A stretch of DNA of 64,000 nt from Ruminococcaceae bacterium AM07-15 (GTDB lineage Bacteria; Bacillota; Clostridia; Oscillospirales; Butyricicoccaceae), in the NCBI GenBank assembly GCA_003477405.1, contig QUDE01000001.1, forward strand, positions 124,001 through 188,000. The letters run 5' to 3'. Both the position numbers and the translations under genes were made by a program. Positions within the stretch are counted from its first letter, which is position 1; every line of letters starts with the position of its first letter. Shown here in pieces: positions 51,950 to 59,873 of the stretch. The notes under the pieces are model-generated. The model searched no databases, was not told the origin of the DNA, and was given only the letters and a program-made list of their open reading frames with translations.

Positions 51950-52435
51950 ATGAACAATGGAGTGGATTTTGCCGTGATCGACCGCATACTGGATCATCAC
52001 GGAGCCCAGGCCAGCAATGTCATTGCCATTTTGCAGGATATCCAGGGGGAATACCGGTATCTGCCCCGGGAAATTTTTCCCTACCTGGCGAGAAAATTAC
52101 AGATGAGCGCCGCGAAGATTTACAGCGTGGCCACTTTTTATGAGAATTTTTCCCTGGAACCCAAGGGGAAATATGTGATCAAGATCTGCGACGGCACCGC
52201 CTGCCATGTGCGCAAAAGCATCCCCATTCTGGAGAAGATGCGGGAAACTTTGGGCCTTTCCTCTCAGAAGATCACCACCGACGATATGCTCTTTACGGTG
52301 GAGACCGTCTCCTGCCTGGGAGCCTGCGGTCTGGCCCCGGCCTGCACCGTCAACGATAAAGTCTATCCCTCCATGACGCCGGAAAAAGCGGTGGAATTGT
52401 TGGATGAACTGAAGAAGGAGGGGACGGCATGCTGA
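51950..52435 (+). CDS. hydC: NuoE-like subunit of bifurcating [FeFe]-hydrogenase
   Basis: A 161-aa thioredoxin-like 2Fe-2S protein. N-terminal helices (VIAILQDIQGEYRYLPREIF, about 22-41) precede the fold, and the four ligand Cys lie in CDGTACHVRKS (about 80) and CLGACGLAPAC (about 123). It matches HydC/HymA, the small subunit linking NAD(H) flavin chemistry to the hydrogenase. GGAGGGG precedes ATG 51950. It overlaps the NuoF-like gene by 7 bp. Confidence 0.92.
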   Translation: MNNGVDFAVIDRILDHHGAQASNVIAILQDIQGEYRYLPREIFPYLARKLQMSAAKIYSVATFYENFSLEPKGKYVIKICDGTACHVRKSIPILEKMRETLGLSSQKITTDDMLFTVETVSCLGACGLAPACTVNDKVYPSMTPEKAVELLDELKKEGTAC

Positions 52436-54303
52436 AAACAAGAGAAGAGCTTTCCGCTCTGCGCCAGACCCTGGAGGGCCGCTTTGCGTCCCAGGTGAAA
52501 AAGATCCTGGTGTGCGCCGGTACCGGCTGCGTGGCCGGCGGCTCTCTGGACATCTATGCCCGTCTGGTGGAGCTACTCCAGGAAAAAGGCATCCACTGTC
52601 AGGTGGACCTGGCCCATGAGCCCCATGGGGACGATGTGGGCGTCAAGCGCAGCGGCTGCCATGGCTTTTGCGAAATGGGCCCTCTGGTGCGCATCGAGCC
52701 CCAGGGCTGGCTGTATATTAAGGTAAAAAAGGACGACTGCCAGGAGATCATCGAAAAGACCGTTCTGGGCGGCGAGCCCATCGAGCGGCTGTGCTATAAG
52801 ATGAACGGGGAGATCTACAAGACCCAGGAGGAGATCCCCTTCTATAAAAAGCAGACCCGTACCGTGTTGGAGCACTGCGGCCACATCGACGCCACCTCCA
52901 TCCAGGAGTACATCGCCATCGGCGGCTACAAGGCCTTTGAAAAGGCGTTGTTCGATATGGATGGCCAGGAGATCGTGGAGGAGATCCAGAGATCCAATCT
53001 GCGGGGCCGGGGCGGCGGAGGATTCCCCGCCGGGCGGAAATGGGCCCAGGTGCGTGCTCAGGAAGCCACTCCCAAGTACATCGTCTGCAACGGCGACGAA
53101 GGCGACCCGGGTGCCTTTATGGACCGGTCGGTGATGGAGGGCGACCCCCACCGGCTGCTGGAAGGCATGATGATCGCCGGCGTGGCCTGCGGGGCCAGCC
53201 AGGGCTATATTTATGTCCGGGCCGAATATCCTATGGCGGTCAGCCGTCTGGATGGCGCCATCCGTCAGGCCCGGGAGCTGGGGCTGCTGGGCGAAAACAT
53301 TCTGGGAAGCGGTTTTGATTTTGATATCCACATCAGCCGGGGCGCCGGTGCTTTTGTCTGCGGCGAAGGCAGCGCCCTCACCGCCTCCATCGAGGGCCGC
53401 CGGGGTATGCCCCGGGTCAAGCCGCCCCGCACCGTGGAGCGTGGCCTGTTTGACAAGCCCACTGTGCTCAACAATGTGGAGACGCTGGCCAATGTGCCTC
53501 ATATCATTACCCGTGGGGCGGACTGGTACCGCTCCATCGGCCCGGAGAACAGCCCGGGCACCAAGGCCTTTGCCCTGACGGGCAACATCCAGAACACCGG
53601 CCTGATCGAAGTGCCCATGGGCACCACCCTGCGGGAGATCATCTTCGACATCGGCGGCGGCATGCGGGATGGCGCCGAGTTCAAAGCGGTGCAGATCGGC
53701 GGCCCCTCCGGCGGCTGTCTGACAAAGGAACATCTGGACCTGCCCCTGGACTTCGATTCCCTGCAAAAGGTGGGAGCTATGATCGGCTCCGGCGGCCTTG
53801 TGGTCATGGACGACAAGACCTGTATGGTGGAAGTGGCCCGGTTCTTCATGAACTTCACCCAGAACGAAAGCTGCGGCAAGTGCGTTCCCTGCCGGGAGGG
53901 CACCAAGCGGATGCTGGAGATCCTGGAGCGGATCGTGGCCGGACAGGGAAAAGATGGGGACATCGACCTGCTGCTGGAGCTGGCCGAGACCATTTCGGCC
54001 ACCGCTCTGTGCGGCCTGGGGAAGACGGCGGCCCAGCCGGTGGTGAGCACCATCCGGTATTTCCGGGATGAATACGAAGCCCATGTGAAGGAAAAGCGCT
54101 GCCCCACCCACAACTGCCAGAAGCTGAAACGCTATTACATCGATCCCCAGGAGTGCAAGGGCTGCTCCAAGTGCGCCCGGATGTGCCCTGTGGGGGCCAT
54201 CTCCGGGGAGATTCGCAGCCCCTTCACCATCGATCCCGACAAATGCATCAAGTGCGGCGCCTGCTTTGACGGGTGCAGTTTCCACGCCGTGAAGGAGGGC
54301 TAA
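52429..54303 (+). CDS. hydB: NuoF-like NADH/FMN subunit of bifurcating [FeFe]-hydrogenase
   Basis: A 624-aa flavoprotein. It has an N-terminal 2Fe-2S thioredoxin-like domain (CAGTGCVAGGS, about 25), then the NADH- and FMN-binding core (LRGRGGGGFPAGRKW, about 190; CNGDEGDPGAFMDRSVME, about 220), the N3-type cluster ESCGKCVPCREGTKRM (about 480), and a C-terminal pair of 4Fe-4S motifs (CKGCSKCARMCP, CIKCGACFDGC). This is HydB/HymB architecture, with the FMN proposed as the bifurcation site. Confidence 0.95.
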   Translation: MLKTREELSALRQTLEGRFASQVKKILVCAGTGCVAGGSLDIYARLVELLQEKGIHCQVDLAHEPHGDDVGVKRSGCHGFCEMGPLVRIEPQGWLYIKVKKDDCQEIIEKTVLGGEPIERLCYKMNGEIYKTQEEIPFYKKQTRTVLEHCGHIDATSIQEYIAIGGYKAFEKALFDMDGQEIVEEIQRSNLRGRGGGGFPAGRKWAQVRAQEATPKYIVCNGDEGDPGAFMDRSVMEGDPHRLLEGMMIAGVACGASQGYIYVRAEYPMAVSRLDGAIRQARELGLLGENILGSGFDFDIHISRGAGAFVCGEGSALTASIEGRRGMPRVKPPRTVERGLFDKPTVLNNVETLANVPHIITRGADWYRSIGPENSPGTKAFALTGNIQNTGLIEVPMGTTLREIIFDIGGGMRDGAEFKAVQIGGPSGGCLTKEHLDLPLDFDSLQKVGAMIGSGGLVVMDDKTCMVEVARFFMNFTQNESCGKCVPCREGTKRMLEILERIVAGQGKDGDIDLLLELAETISATALCGLGKTAAQPVVSTIRYFRDEYEAHVKEKRCPTHNCQKLKRYYIDPQECKGCSKCARMCPVGAISGEIRSPFTIDPDKCIKCGACFDGCSFHAVKEG

Positions 54304-54306
54304 ACC

Positions 54307-55986
54307 ATGAGCGCATTTATGATGGTAGACAATATCCCTGTGCCCATTGAAGGGGAAGAAAATATTTTGGCGGTCATCCGCAAAGCCGGTATCCAGCTGC
54401 CCACCTTCTGCTATTATTCCGAGCTGTCGGTGTATGGCGCCTGCCGGATGTGCATGGTGGAGGACAAGCGGGGCAGCATTCAGGCGGCCTGCTCCACCCC
54501 GCCCCGGGAGGGGATGGAGATCTACACCAACACCCCCCGGCTGCGGAAATACCGGAAGAATGTGCTGGAGCTGCTGCTGGCCAGCCACTGCCGGGACTGC
54601 ACCACCTGCGAAAAAAGCGGCAAATGCAAGCTCCAGGAGCTGGCTCATCAGTTTGGCATCCGGGACATCCGCTTTGGCGACGGCCAGGTGGAGCATGAGC
54701 GGGACGAGTCCTCGGTGTGTATCAGCCGGGACAACGCCAAGTGCATCCTCTGCGGCGACTGTGTCCGTATGTGCGAAGAGATCCAGGGCGTGGGCGCCAT
54801 CGACTTTTCCGGCCGGGGCGCTCGCATGAAGGTGATGCCCGCTTTTGATGAACCCATTGCGAGCAGTGCCTGTGTGGGCTGCGGCCAGTGTGCCGCCGTC
54901 TGCCCCACCGGGGCCATCGTGGTAAAAAACGACACCCAGAAGATGTGGGAGGAGCTGTCCGATCCCCACACCAAGTGCGTGGTGCAGATCGCCCCCGCCG
55001 TGCGGGTGGGCATCAGCCACGAAATGGGCCTGGGCGAAGGGGAAAACGCCATGGGCAAGGTCACCGCCGCTCTGCGCCGTCTGGGCTTTGACGAGGTCTA
55101 TGACACCACCACCGGCGCCGACCTGACAGTGCTGGAAGAGGCCAACGAGCTGTCGGAGCGGCTGGCCAAGGGAGAAAACCTGCCCTTGTTCACCTCCTGC
55201 TGCCCGGCCTGGGTGCAGTTTGTGGAAAAACATTACCCCGAGCTGATGCCCCATGTGTCCACCTGCCGCTCCCCCATGGAGATGTTCGGCGCGGTGCTGA
55301 AAGAGCAGCTGAAGCCCTCTACCCGCCGGATCGTGTCGGTGGCCATTATGCCCTGCACCGCCAAAAAGTTTGAGGTGCAGCGGGATGAATTCAAGCGGAA
55401 CGGCGTGCCCGATGTGGACTACGCCATCACCACCCAGGAACTCATCGCCATGATCCGCCAGGCCGGCATCGTCTTTGACGATCTGGAACCGGAAAGCGTG
55501 GATATGCCCTTTGGCGTCTCCACCGGTGCAGGTGTGATCTTCGGCGTCACCGGCGGCGTCACCGAAGCGGTGATCCGCCGCCTCAGCGACGACAAATCCA
55601 CCACGGCCCTGCGGGCCATTGCCTTCAATGGTGTACGCGGCATGGAAGGGGTCAAGCATACCGAAGTGGAGATCGGCGGCAAGAAAGTGCGCATTGCCAT
55701 CGTCAGCGGCCTGAACAACGCCCGGCCTCTGCTGGACCGGATTCTGGAAGGCCACAAGGACTATGACTTCATCGAGGTTATGGCCTGTCCTGGCGGCTGC
55801 GTCTCCGGCGCAGGCCAGCCCTTCGGCACCAAGGCCGACAAGGCCCGCCGGGGCGAAGGCCTCTACCAGGCCGACCGGATGAGCCCCATCAAGCGTTCCG
55901 AGGAAAACTACGCCGTCACCTCCTTGTATGACGGGGTGCTCAAGGGCCGGGTCCACGAGCTGCTCCATGTGGAATACGGCAAATAA
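54307..55986 (+). CDS. hydA: [FeFe]-hydrogenase catalytic subunit
   Basis: A 559-aa H2-forming/oxidising enzyme. N-terminal 2Fe-2S domain (CYYSELSVYGACRMC), His-ligated cluster HCRDCTTCEKSGKC (about 97), two 4Fe-4S motifs (CILCGDCVRMC, CVGCGQCAAVCP). H-cluster motifs are TSCCPAW (about 296), MPCTAKKFE (about 348) and MACPGGCVSGAGQP (about 493). All four H-cluster Cys are present. Expected to couple NADH and ferredoxin oxidation to H2, or the reverse. The maturases HydEFG are not in this window. Confidence 0.95.
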   Translation: MSAFMMVDNIPVPIEGEENILAVIRKAGIQLPTFCYYSELSVYGACRMCMVEDKRGSIQAACSTPPREGMEIYTNTPRLRKYRKNVLELLLASHCRDCTTCEKSGKCKLQELAHQFGIRDIRFGDGQVEHERDESSVCISRDNAKCILCGDCVRMCEEIQGVGAIDFSGRGARMKVMPAFDEPIASSACVGCGQCAAVCPTGAIVVKNDTQKMWEELSDPHTKCVVQIAPAVRVGISHEMGLGEGENAMGKVTAALRRLGFDEVYDTTTGADLTVLEEANELSERLAKGENLPLFTSCCPAWVQFVEKHYPELMPHVSTCRSPMEMFGAVLKEQLKPSTRRIVSVAIMPCTAKKFEVQRDEFKRNGVPDVDYAITTQELIAMIRQAGIVFDDLEPESVDMPFGVSTGAGVIFGVTGGVTEAVIRRLSDDKSTTALRAIAFNGVRGMEGVKHTEVEIGGKKVRIAIVSGLNNARPLLDRILEGHKDYDFIEVMACPGGCVSGAGQPFGTKADKARRGEGLYQADRMSPIKRSEENYAVTSLYDGVLKGRVHELLHVEYGK

Positions 55987-56004
55987 GAGAAAGGCGGCAG
56001 AAAG

Positions 56005-56256
56005 ATGAAATTCAGCGTGTGCGTGGGAAGCGCCTGCCATGTGAAGGGCTCTTACAATGTGCTCCTCACCCTGCGGCAGCTGGTGGAGGAATATTCCCTC
56101 CACGACCAGGTGGAAGTGGCCCAGATGTTCTGCGACGGTGAGTGCGTGGAAGGGGTCAAGGTGCGCATCGACGACCAGGAGACCGTCAGCCTCACCGGCG
56201 CCGGCACCCGGGACTTTTTCTTTGAAAAATGCGGCCATCTGATTGAGCAGCAGTAA
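56005..56256 (+). CDS. Small thioredoxin-like 2Fe-2S ferredoxin
   Basis: An 83-aa protein resembling a stand-alone NuoE C-terminal domain: CVGSACHVKGSYNV (Cys 5 and 10) and FCDGECVEGVKV (two Cys about 41 and 45). It is 18 bp downstream of hydA with a ribosome site, so last gene of the hydrogenase operon. It probably carries electrons within or to the complex. Confidence 0.85.
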   Translation: MKFSVCVGSACHVKGSYNVLLTLRQLVEEYSLHDQVEVAQMFCDGECVEGVKVRIDDQETVSLTGAGTRDFFFEKCGHLIEQQ

Positions 56257-56273
56257 GTAATTGTATAGAACAG

Positions 56274-56315
56274 GCCGCCGGAGGATGTACTATCCCCCGG
56301 CGGCTTATTTTTTTT
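56274..56315 (+). terminator. Terminator of the hydrogenase operon
   Basis: GCCGCCGG/CCGGCGGC with a further GGAT/ATCC step, followed by TTATTTTTTT. Confidence 0.88.
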
Positions 56316-56406
56316 ATGCACCAAGGTTGAAAGACAAAAGATCAGATGATAGAATAATGCAAAACAAGACCGACTGATTTGTTTGCTAAGAAAGGAGCCG
56401 ATGGCG

Positions 56407-57009
56407 ATGAAGAAAAAGTGGATAGCGGTTGTTTCCATTTGTCTGTGTCTTGTGGCCGTTGGGGTGCTGTACACCAAAGGGCCGGAGGAAGCCCCGGCTC
56501 CCCCATCGCCGGAAGCAAAACAAACAGAGCAGCCGGTGAAAGAGCCGGATAAGCAGCCGGAGAAAGAAAAGCCTGTGCTGGAGATCGAGCCCGCCGCCTT
56601 TTCCTCAGAAGGGAAGCAGCACTATGCCTGGCAGCAATGGCAGTTTGACTATGCCTGTCCTTCTGGTTGGGAGGGCCGTCCCATGGAGGTATGGGAAGCC
56701 AGCGAAAACCAGGAGGCCAGCCCGGAGTGGGGCGTGGAGCTGGTTCCGCCGGGAAAGGAAGAATGGGCCATTCGTCTTCAGGGTTCCCACCGGAATCAGA
56801 ATTTGGGCGTGCCCTTGCAGGAGAGTGTGGAGATCTACTGCGCAGGTGAAAAAATCGGACGGCTGGACACGGGAGAAAAAGAAGGGGAAGTCTGGAAGCT
56901 GGTGACACTGGATCATCCCGGTGAAGCGGGGAGTGCCTTTCAGATCTTCATTCGGGGAGAAGAATACTGGCCGGAAGGGGAAAAACTGTTGGCTGGTTTT
57001 GCAGCATGA
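56407..57009 (+). CDS. Exported or membrane-anchored protein of unknown function
   Basis: A 200-aa protein. Residues 4-20 (KWIAVVSICLCLVAVGVLY) form a signal/anchor. A Pro/Glu/Lys-rich linker follows to about residue 65. The outer domain begins near YAWQQWQFDYACPSGWEG, reminiscent of PsbP-like folds with a CPSGW start, but this is not certain. ATG 56407 has AAGGAG 9 nt upstream. Monocistronic between two terminators. Confidence 0.65.
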   Translation: MKKKWIAVVSICLCLVAVGVLYTKGPEEAPAPPSPEAKQTEQPVKEPDKQPEKEKPVLEIEPAAFSSEGKQHYAWQQWQFDYACPSGWEGRPMEVWEASENQEASPEWGVELVPPGKEEWAIRLQGSHRNQNLGVPLQESVEIYCAGEKIGRLDTGEKEGEVWKLVTLDHPGEAGSAFQIFIRGEEYWPEGEKLLAGFAA

Positions 57010-57039
57010 TGGTGTTTTCCCGCGGAAAACCGGGGAAGG

Positions 57040-57075
57040 AAAGAAAAGGAAGGGGAGCGCCCTTCCTTTTCTTTT
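57040..57075 (+). terminator. Intrinsic terminator
   Basis: AAGAAAAGGAAGGG/CCCTTCCTTTTCTT followed by TT. Confidence 0.85.
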
Positions 57076-57083
57076 GCCGACCT

Positions 57084-57113
57084 TTGTCTTTTTTTCTTCT
57101 TTTATGGTATAAT
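57084..57113 (+). promoter_or_regulatory. Promoter of the sensory-hydrogenase operon
   Basis: -35 TTGTCT (57084-57089), 18 bp, extended -10 TGG-TATAAT (57108-57113), 33 bp before the ATG. Confidence 0.65.
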
Positions 57114-57145
57114 GGCCGCAGAAGAAGGGGAAAGGAGAAAGGAAC

Positions 57146-58837
57146 ATGGAACCGGTGATCGTTACCCAGAAGGCCAACTGCCGCAACTGTTATAAGTGTA
57201 TCCGTTCCTGCCCTCAGGGGGCCATTGCCTTTTCCGATGACCAGGCCCGGGTGCTGTCGGAGGAGTGCATCCTCTGTGGCCGGTGTGTGGAGGTTTGTCC
57301 CCAGGGAGCCCAGCAGGTGCAAAGCGATCTTGTCAATGTGCGCCGGATGCTGTCCATGGGGCTCAAGGTCTATGCCAGCGTGGCCCCTTCCTGGCTGGCC
57401 GCTTTTCCGGACATCACTTTCCCTCAGTTTTCCGCCGCTTTGAAAAAGCTGGGTTTCACCGGGGTGGAGGAAACCGCCGCAGGCGCCGCCCAGGTGAGTT
57501 TGGAATATATGCACCTCATGGCCAAAGGGGAGAGGGACAACATCATTGCCACCTGCTGCCCCTCTTTGGTGCTGCTGGTGGAGCGGCAGTATCCGGAACT
57601 GACGCCCCTGCTGGCCCCGGTGGTCTCCCCGGCGGTGGCCCACAGCAAAATGCTGCGCAGTATGTTCGGCAGCCGGATCAAAACGGTGTTCATCGGCCCC
57701 TGTCCCGCCAAACATTGGGAGAAACAGGAAAACGCCGCCCTCAGCGCCGTGCTGCTGTTTGAAGAGCTGAAAACGCTGCTTTTGGAAAAAGGCGTGGCCT
57801 TTGGAGAAGAGGACACCCAGTGCACCGAGACCCACACCCCTCTCAGCAGGCTGTACCCTTCCCCCGGCGGCATCATCGCCACCATCCCAGCCAACAAGCG
57901 CCAGGGGTACAAGACCTATGCCGTCAGCGGCGTGGAAGGATGCAAGGAGACTCTGGAAGCGGTGCGGCAAGGGCAGATCCATGGCTACTTTCTGGAGCTG
58001 AACACCTGCCTGGGCTCCTGCGTCCATGGCCCGGGGATCTCCCGGGAAAAGGCGCCGGCCATTCTGGTGAAGGAGCGGCTGCTGTCTGCCGCCCGGAAAA
58101 AGAGCACCGGCGCGCCTTCGGTGAGCGAAAGCGCCCAGGTGGACCTTACCACCCAGTTCCATCCACAGAAAAAGAAGGAGCGGCAGCCACGGGAAGAGGA
58201 AATCGCCGCTATTCTGGCTCAAACGGGAAAGGTGACCAAAGAAGATCTGCTCAACTGCGGCGCCTGTGGTTACCCCACTTGCCGGGATAAGGCCGTGGCC
58301 GTGTGGCAGGGCAAGGCCGATGTGCGCATGTGCCTGCCCTATATGCGGGAAAAGGCCGAGTCCATGTCCAATCTGATCATCGAATATGCTCCCAGTGCCA
58401 TTTTGCTGCTGTCTCCCGAGGAGAAGCTGCTGGAATACAACCACAAAGCCATGGAGATGCTGGGCATCCGGGGCAAAGGGGCCCGGGGGCATGAGGTGCA
58501 GGACTTTTTGGAAGATGGACTGCCGCCCCGGGAAGAGTGGCCGGTGAGCGATCAACCGGCCTTTGTCAAAGGGGGCGAGCGTCAGGTGCGCCTGTCGGTT
58601 GTGGAGATGCCCGGTGGGGATGCCATCGTCCTTCTGCGGGATGTGACCCGGGAGGAAGAGGACCGCACCGCCTTTGAAAAGAAGCGGGAACAGACTTTGC
58701 ACATAGCCCAGGAAGCGGTGGACAGGCAGATGCGCATGGTGCAGCAGGTGGCCAGGCTCCTGGGTGAAACCACTGGCGAGACCAAAGCGGCCCTTTTGCG
58801 CATGGAACAGGCGGTGAAGGGAGAGAAACGCCGGTGA
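57146..58837 (+). CDS. HydS-type sensory [FeFe]-hydrogenase with PAS domain
   Basis: A 563-aa protein. Two 4Fe-4S motifs (CRNCYKCIRSCP; CILCGRCVEVCP, residues 13-55) lead a hydrogenase C-terminal domain with divergent H-cluster motifs: TCCPSLVLL (about 135), GPCPAKHWE (about 185), TCLGSCVHG (about 290). A further Fe-S motif CGACGYPTC (about 371), a PAS domain (about 405-500) and a C-terminal helix follow. No kinase or diguanylate-cyclase output domain is visible, so output probably passes to the downstream proteins. Likely an H2/redox sensor. Confidence 0.88.
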   Translation: MEPVIVTQKANCRNCYKCIRSCPQGAIAFSDDQARVLSEECILCGRCVEVCPQGAQQVQSDLVNVRRMLSMGLKVYASVAPSWLAAFPDITFPQFSAALKKLGFTGVEETAAGAAQVSLEYMHLMAKGERDNIIATCCPSLVLLVERQYPELTPLLAPVVSPAVAHSKMLRSMFGSRIKTVFIGPCPAKHWEKQENAALSAVLLFEELKTLLLEKGVAFGEEDTQCTETHTPLSRLYPSPGGIIATIPANKRQGYKTYAVSGVEGCKETLEAVRQGQIHGYFLELNTCLGSCVHGPGISREKAPAILVKERLLSAARKKSTGAPSVSESAQVDLTTQFHPQKKKERQPREEEIAAILAQTGKVTKEDLLNCGACGYPTCRDKAVAVWQGKADVRMCLPYMREKAESMSNLIIEYAPSAILLLSPEEKLLEYNHKAMEMLGIRGKGARGHEVQDFLEDGLPPREEWPVSDQPAFVKGGERQVRLSVVEMPGGDAIVLLRDVTREEEDRTAFEKKREQTLHIAQEAVDRQMRMVQQVARLLGETTGETKAALLRMEQAVKGEKRR

Positions 58838-59859
58838 AGCTCTTTTTGGAATACAGCGGCGGCCAGGAAGGACAGCAGGGCGGTTGTGTTTGCCGGGTGA
58901 GCCGTCGGGGAGACCGGGTGCGGGCCGCTCTCATTTCCTGCCCTGGAACCGATATGGCCGCCGCAGCGGTGGCCACGGCGGCTTGTGCCGCCGCCTGGGC
59001 CATGCTTCAGGGGGGCGCACCTTTGCAGCGCACCGCTGTCTCCCTGCTGCTCAGTCAGGCCGGGGAAGAATATGGCTTTACCCTGCTGGAGCTGGACGGG
59101 CGAGGACATCTGCGGGGCGTCGAGTGGAAAATGCCCCCCTTGGCCCTGGTGGCCAAGGGAAACAGCCGCATTCCCTGGGGCGGACCGGTTCCCCTGGCCG
59201 GAGAGCCGGTACTGCTGCGGGAGGACAAGATCCAGCCCGGAGAGCTGTGCTGTGCCTTTTCCCGGGAGGCCGTGGAAGGAAAAGGCGGACAGGACCTGAG
59301 CTGGGGCCGCCAGGGAGCCCTTGCCTTTTTGGGGAGGGCATATACCGGCAAAGAGAGCGCACGCTATATGCAGGAGCTGTTTTTCTCCGCTTGCCGGGGA
59401 CTGGAAGAAAGCCCCCAGCCCGCCGCTTTCTTCTGCCGGGCCCGGGCCCTCTGTCCCTTGCTTCTGGCCGTAGGGGTTCCCCAGGGCAAGGAGCGGGAGG
59501 AGAAATGGCTCCACACCCTGGAGCATTTCAAAGGGCTCAAGGCGGTGGCCGGCCGGAAAGCGGTGGCTCTGGTGGAAAAGAAGGAAAAAGAGGGCCGGAG
59601 TCTGGGGGTCAATTACCGGTGGCCGGCTGAGGATCTGCTGGGGCGCACTCTGGCCTTTCTGGGAAGGGAAGAGCCCTGGACAGAAGGAGAGCGGGACGCC
59701 CGGCAGCTGGGGGCTTTGCTGGACGGGCAATGTACCAGCGTGCGCATTCTGCTGCCCCAGAGCCGGGGAAAGGGCATGGGGATGGAAAGCCTGCTGGCCC
59801 AGCAGCTTCTGGCCCGGCTGACCCAATGGGACAAAGGGGCCTATGTGGAATACTGCTGA
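58834..59859 (+). CDS. SpoIIE-like protein (PP2C-type) with lost metal site
   Basis: A 341-aa protein. The first 130 residues resemble the SpoIIE-type phosphatase usually encoded after HydS genes: ISCPGTDMAAAAVATAA stands where active proteins have the SDG(L/M)GSG metal loop, followed by LLLSQAGEEYGFTLLELDG and ALVAKGNSRIPW. The Asp-Gly of the metal loop is replaced, suggesting an inactive phosphatase. The C-terminal 200 residues are unrecognised. The GTG start overlaps the HydS stop by 4 bp. The SpoIIE assignment is by pattern and needs a profile search. Confidence 0.6.
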   Translation: MKLFLEYSGGQEGQQGGCVCRVSRRGDRVRAALISCPGTDMAAAAVATAACAAAWAMLQGGAPLQRTAVSLLLSQAGEEYGFTLLELDGRGHLRGVEWKMPPLALVAKGNSRIPWGGPVPLAGEPVLLREDKIQPGELCCAFSREAVEGKGGQDLSWGRQGALAFLGRAYTGKESARYMQELFFSACRGLEESPQPAAFFCRARALCPLLLAVGVPQGKEREEKWLHTLEHFKGLKAVAGRKAVALVEKKEKEGRSLGVNYRWPAEDLLGRTLAFLGREEPWTEGERDARQLGALLDGQCTSVRILLPQSRGKGMGMESLLAQQLLARLTQWDKGAYVEYC

Positions 59860-59873
59860 GGGGAGGAAATTCA

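Noticed and set aside
52573..56238. A 1221-codon open frame on the minus strand opposite the hydrogenase genes
   Set aside because: It is a shadow of GC-rich codon bias. The plus strand carries clear hydB/hydA motifs, and the antisense product has low-complexity His/Gly-rich sequence with no domain.
57146..58837. A second catalytic H2-producing hydrogenase
   Set aside because: The H-cluster motifs are divergent (TCCPSL, GPCPAK, TCLGSC) and the protein carries a PAS domain, matching sensory HydS proteins, not turnover enzymes.
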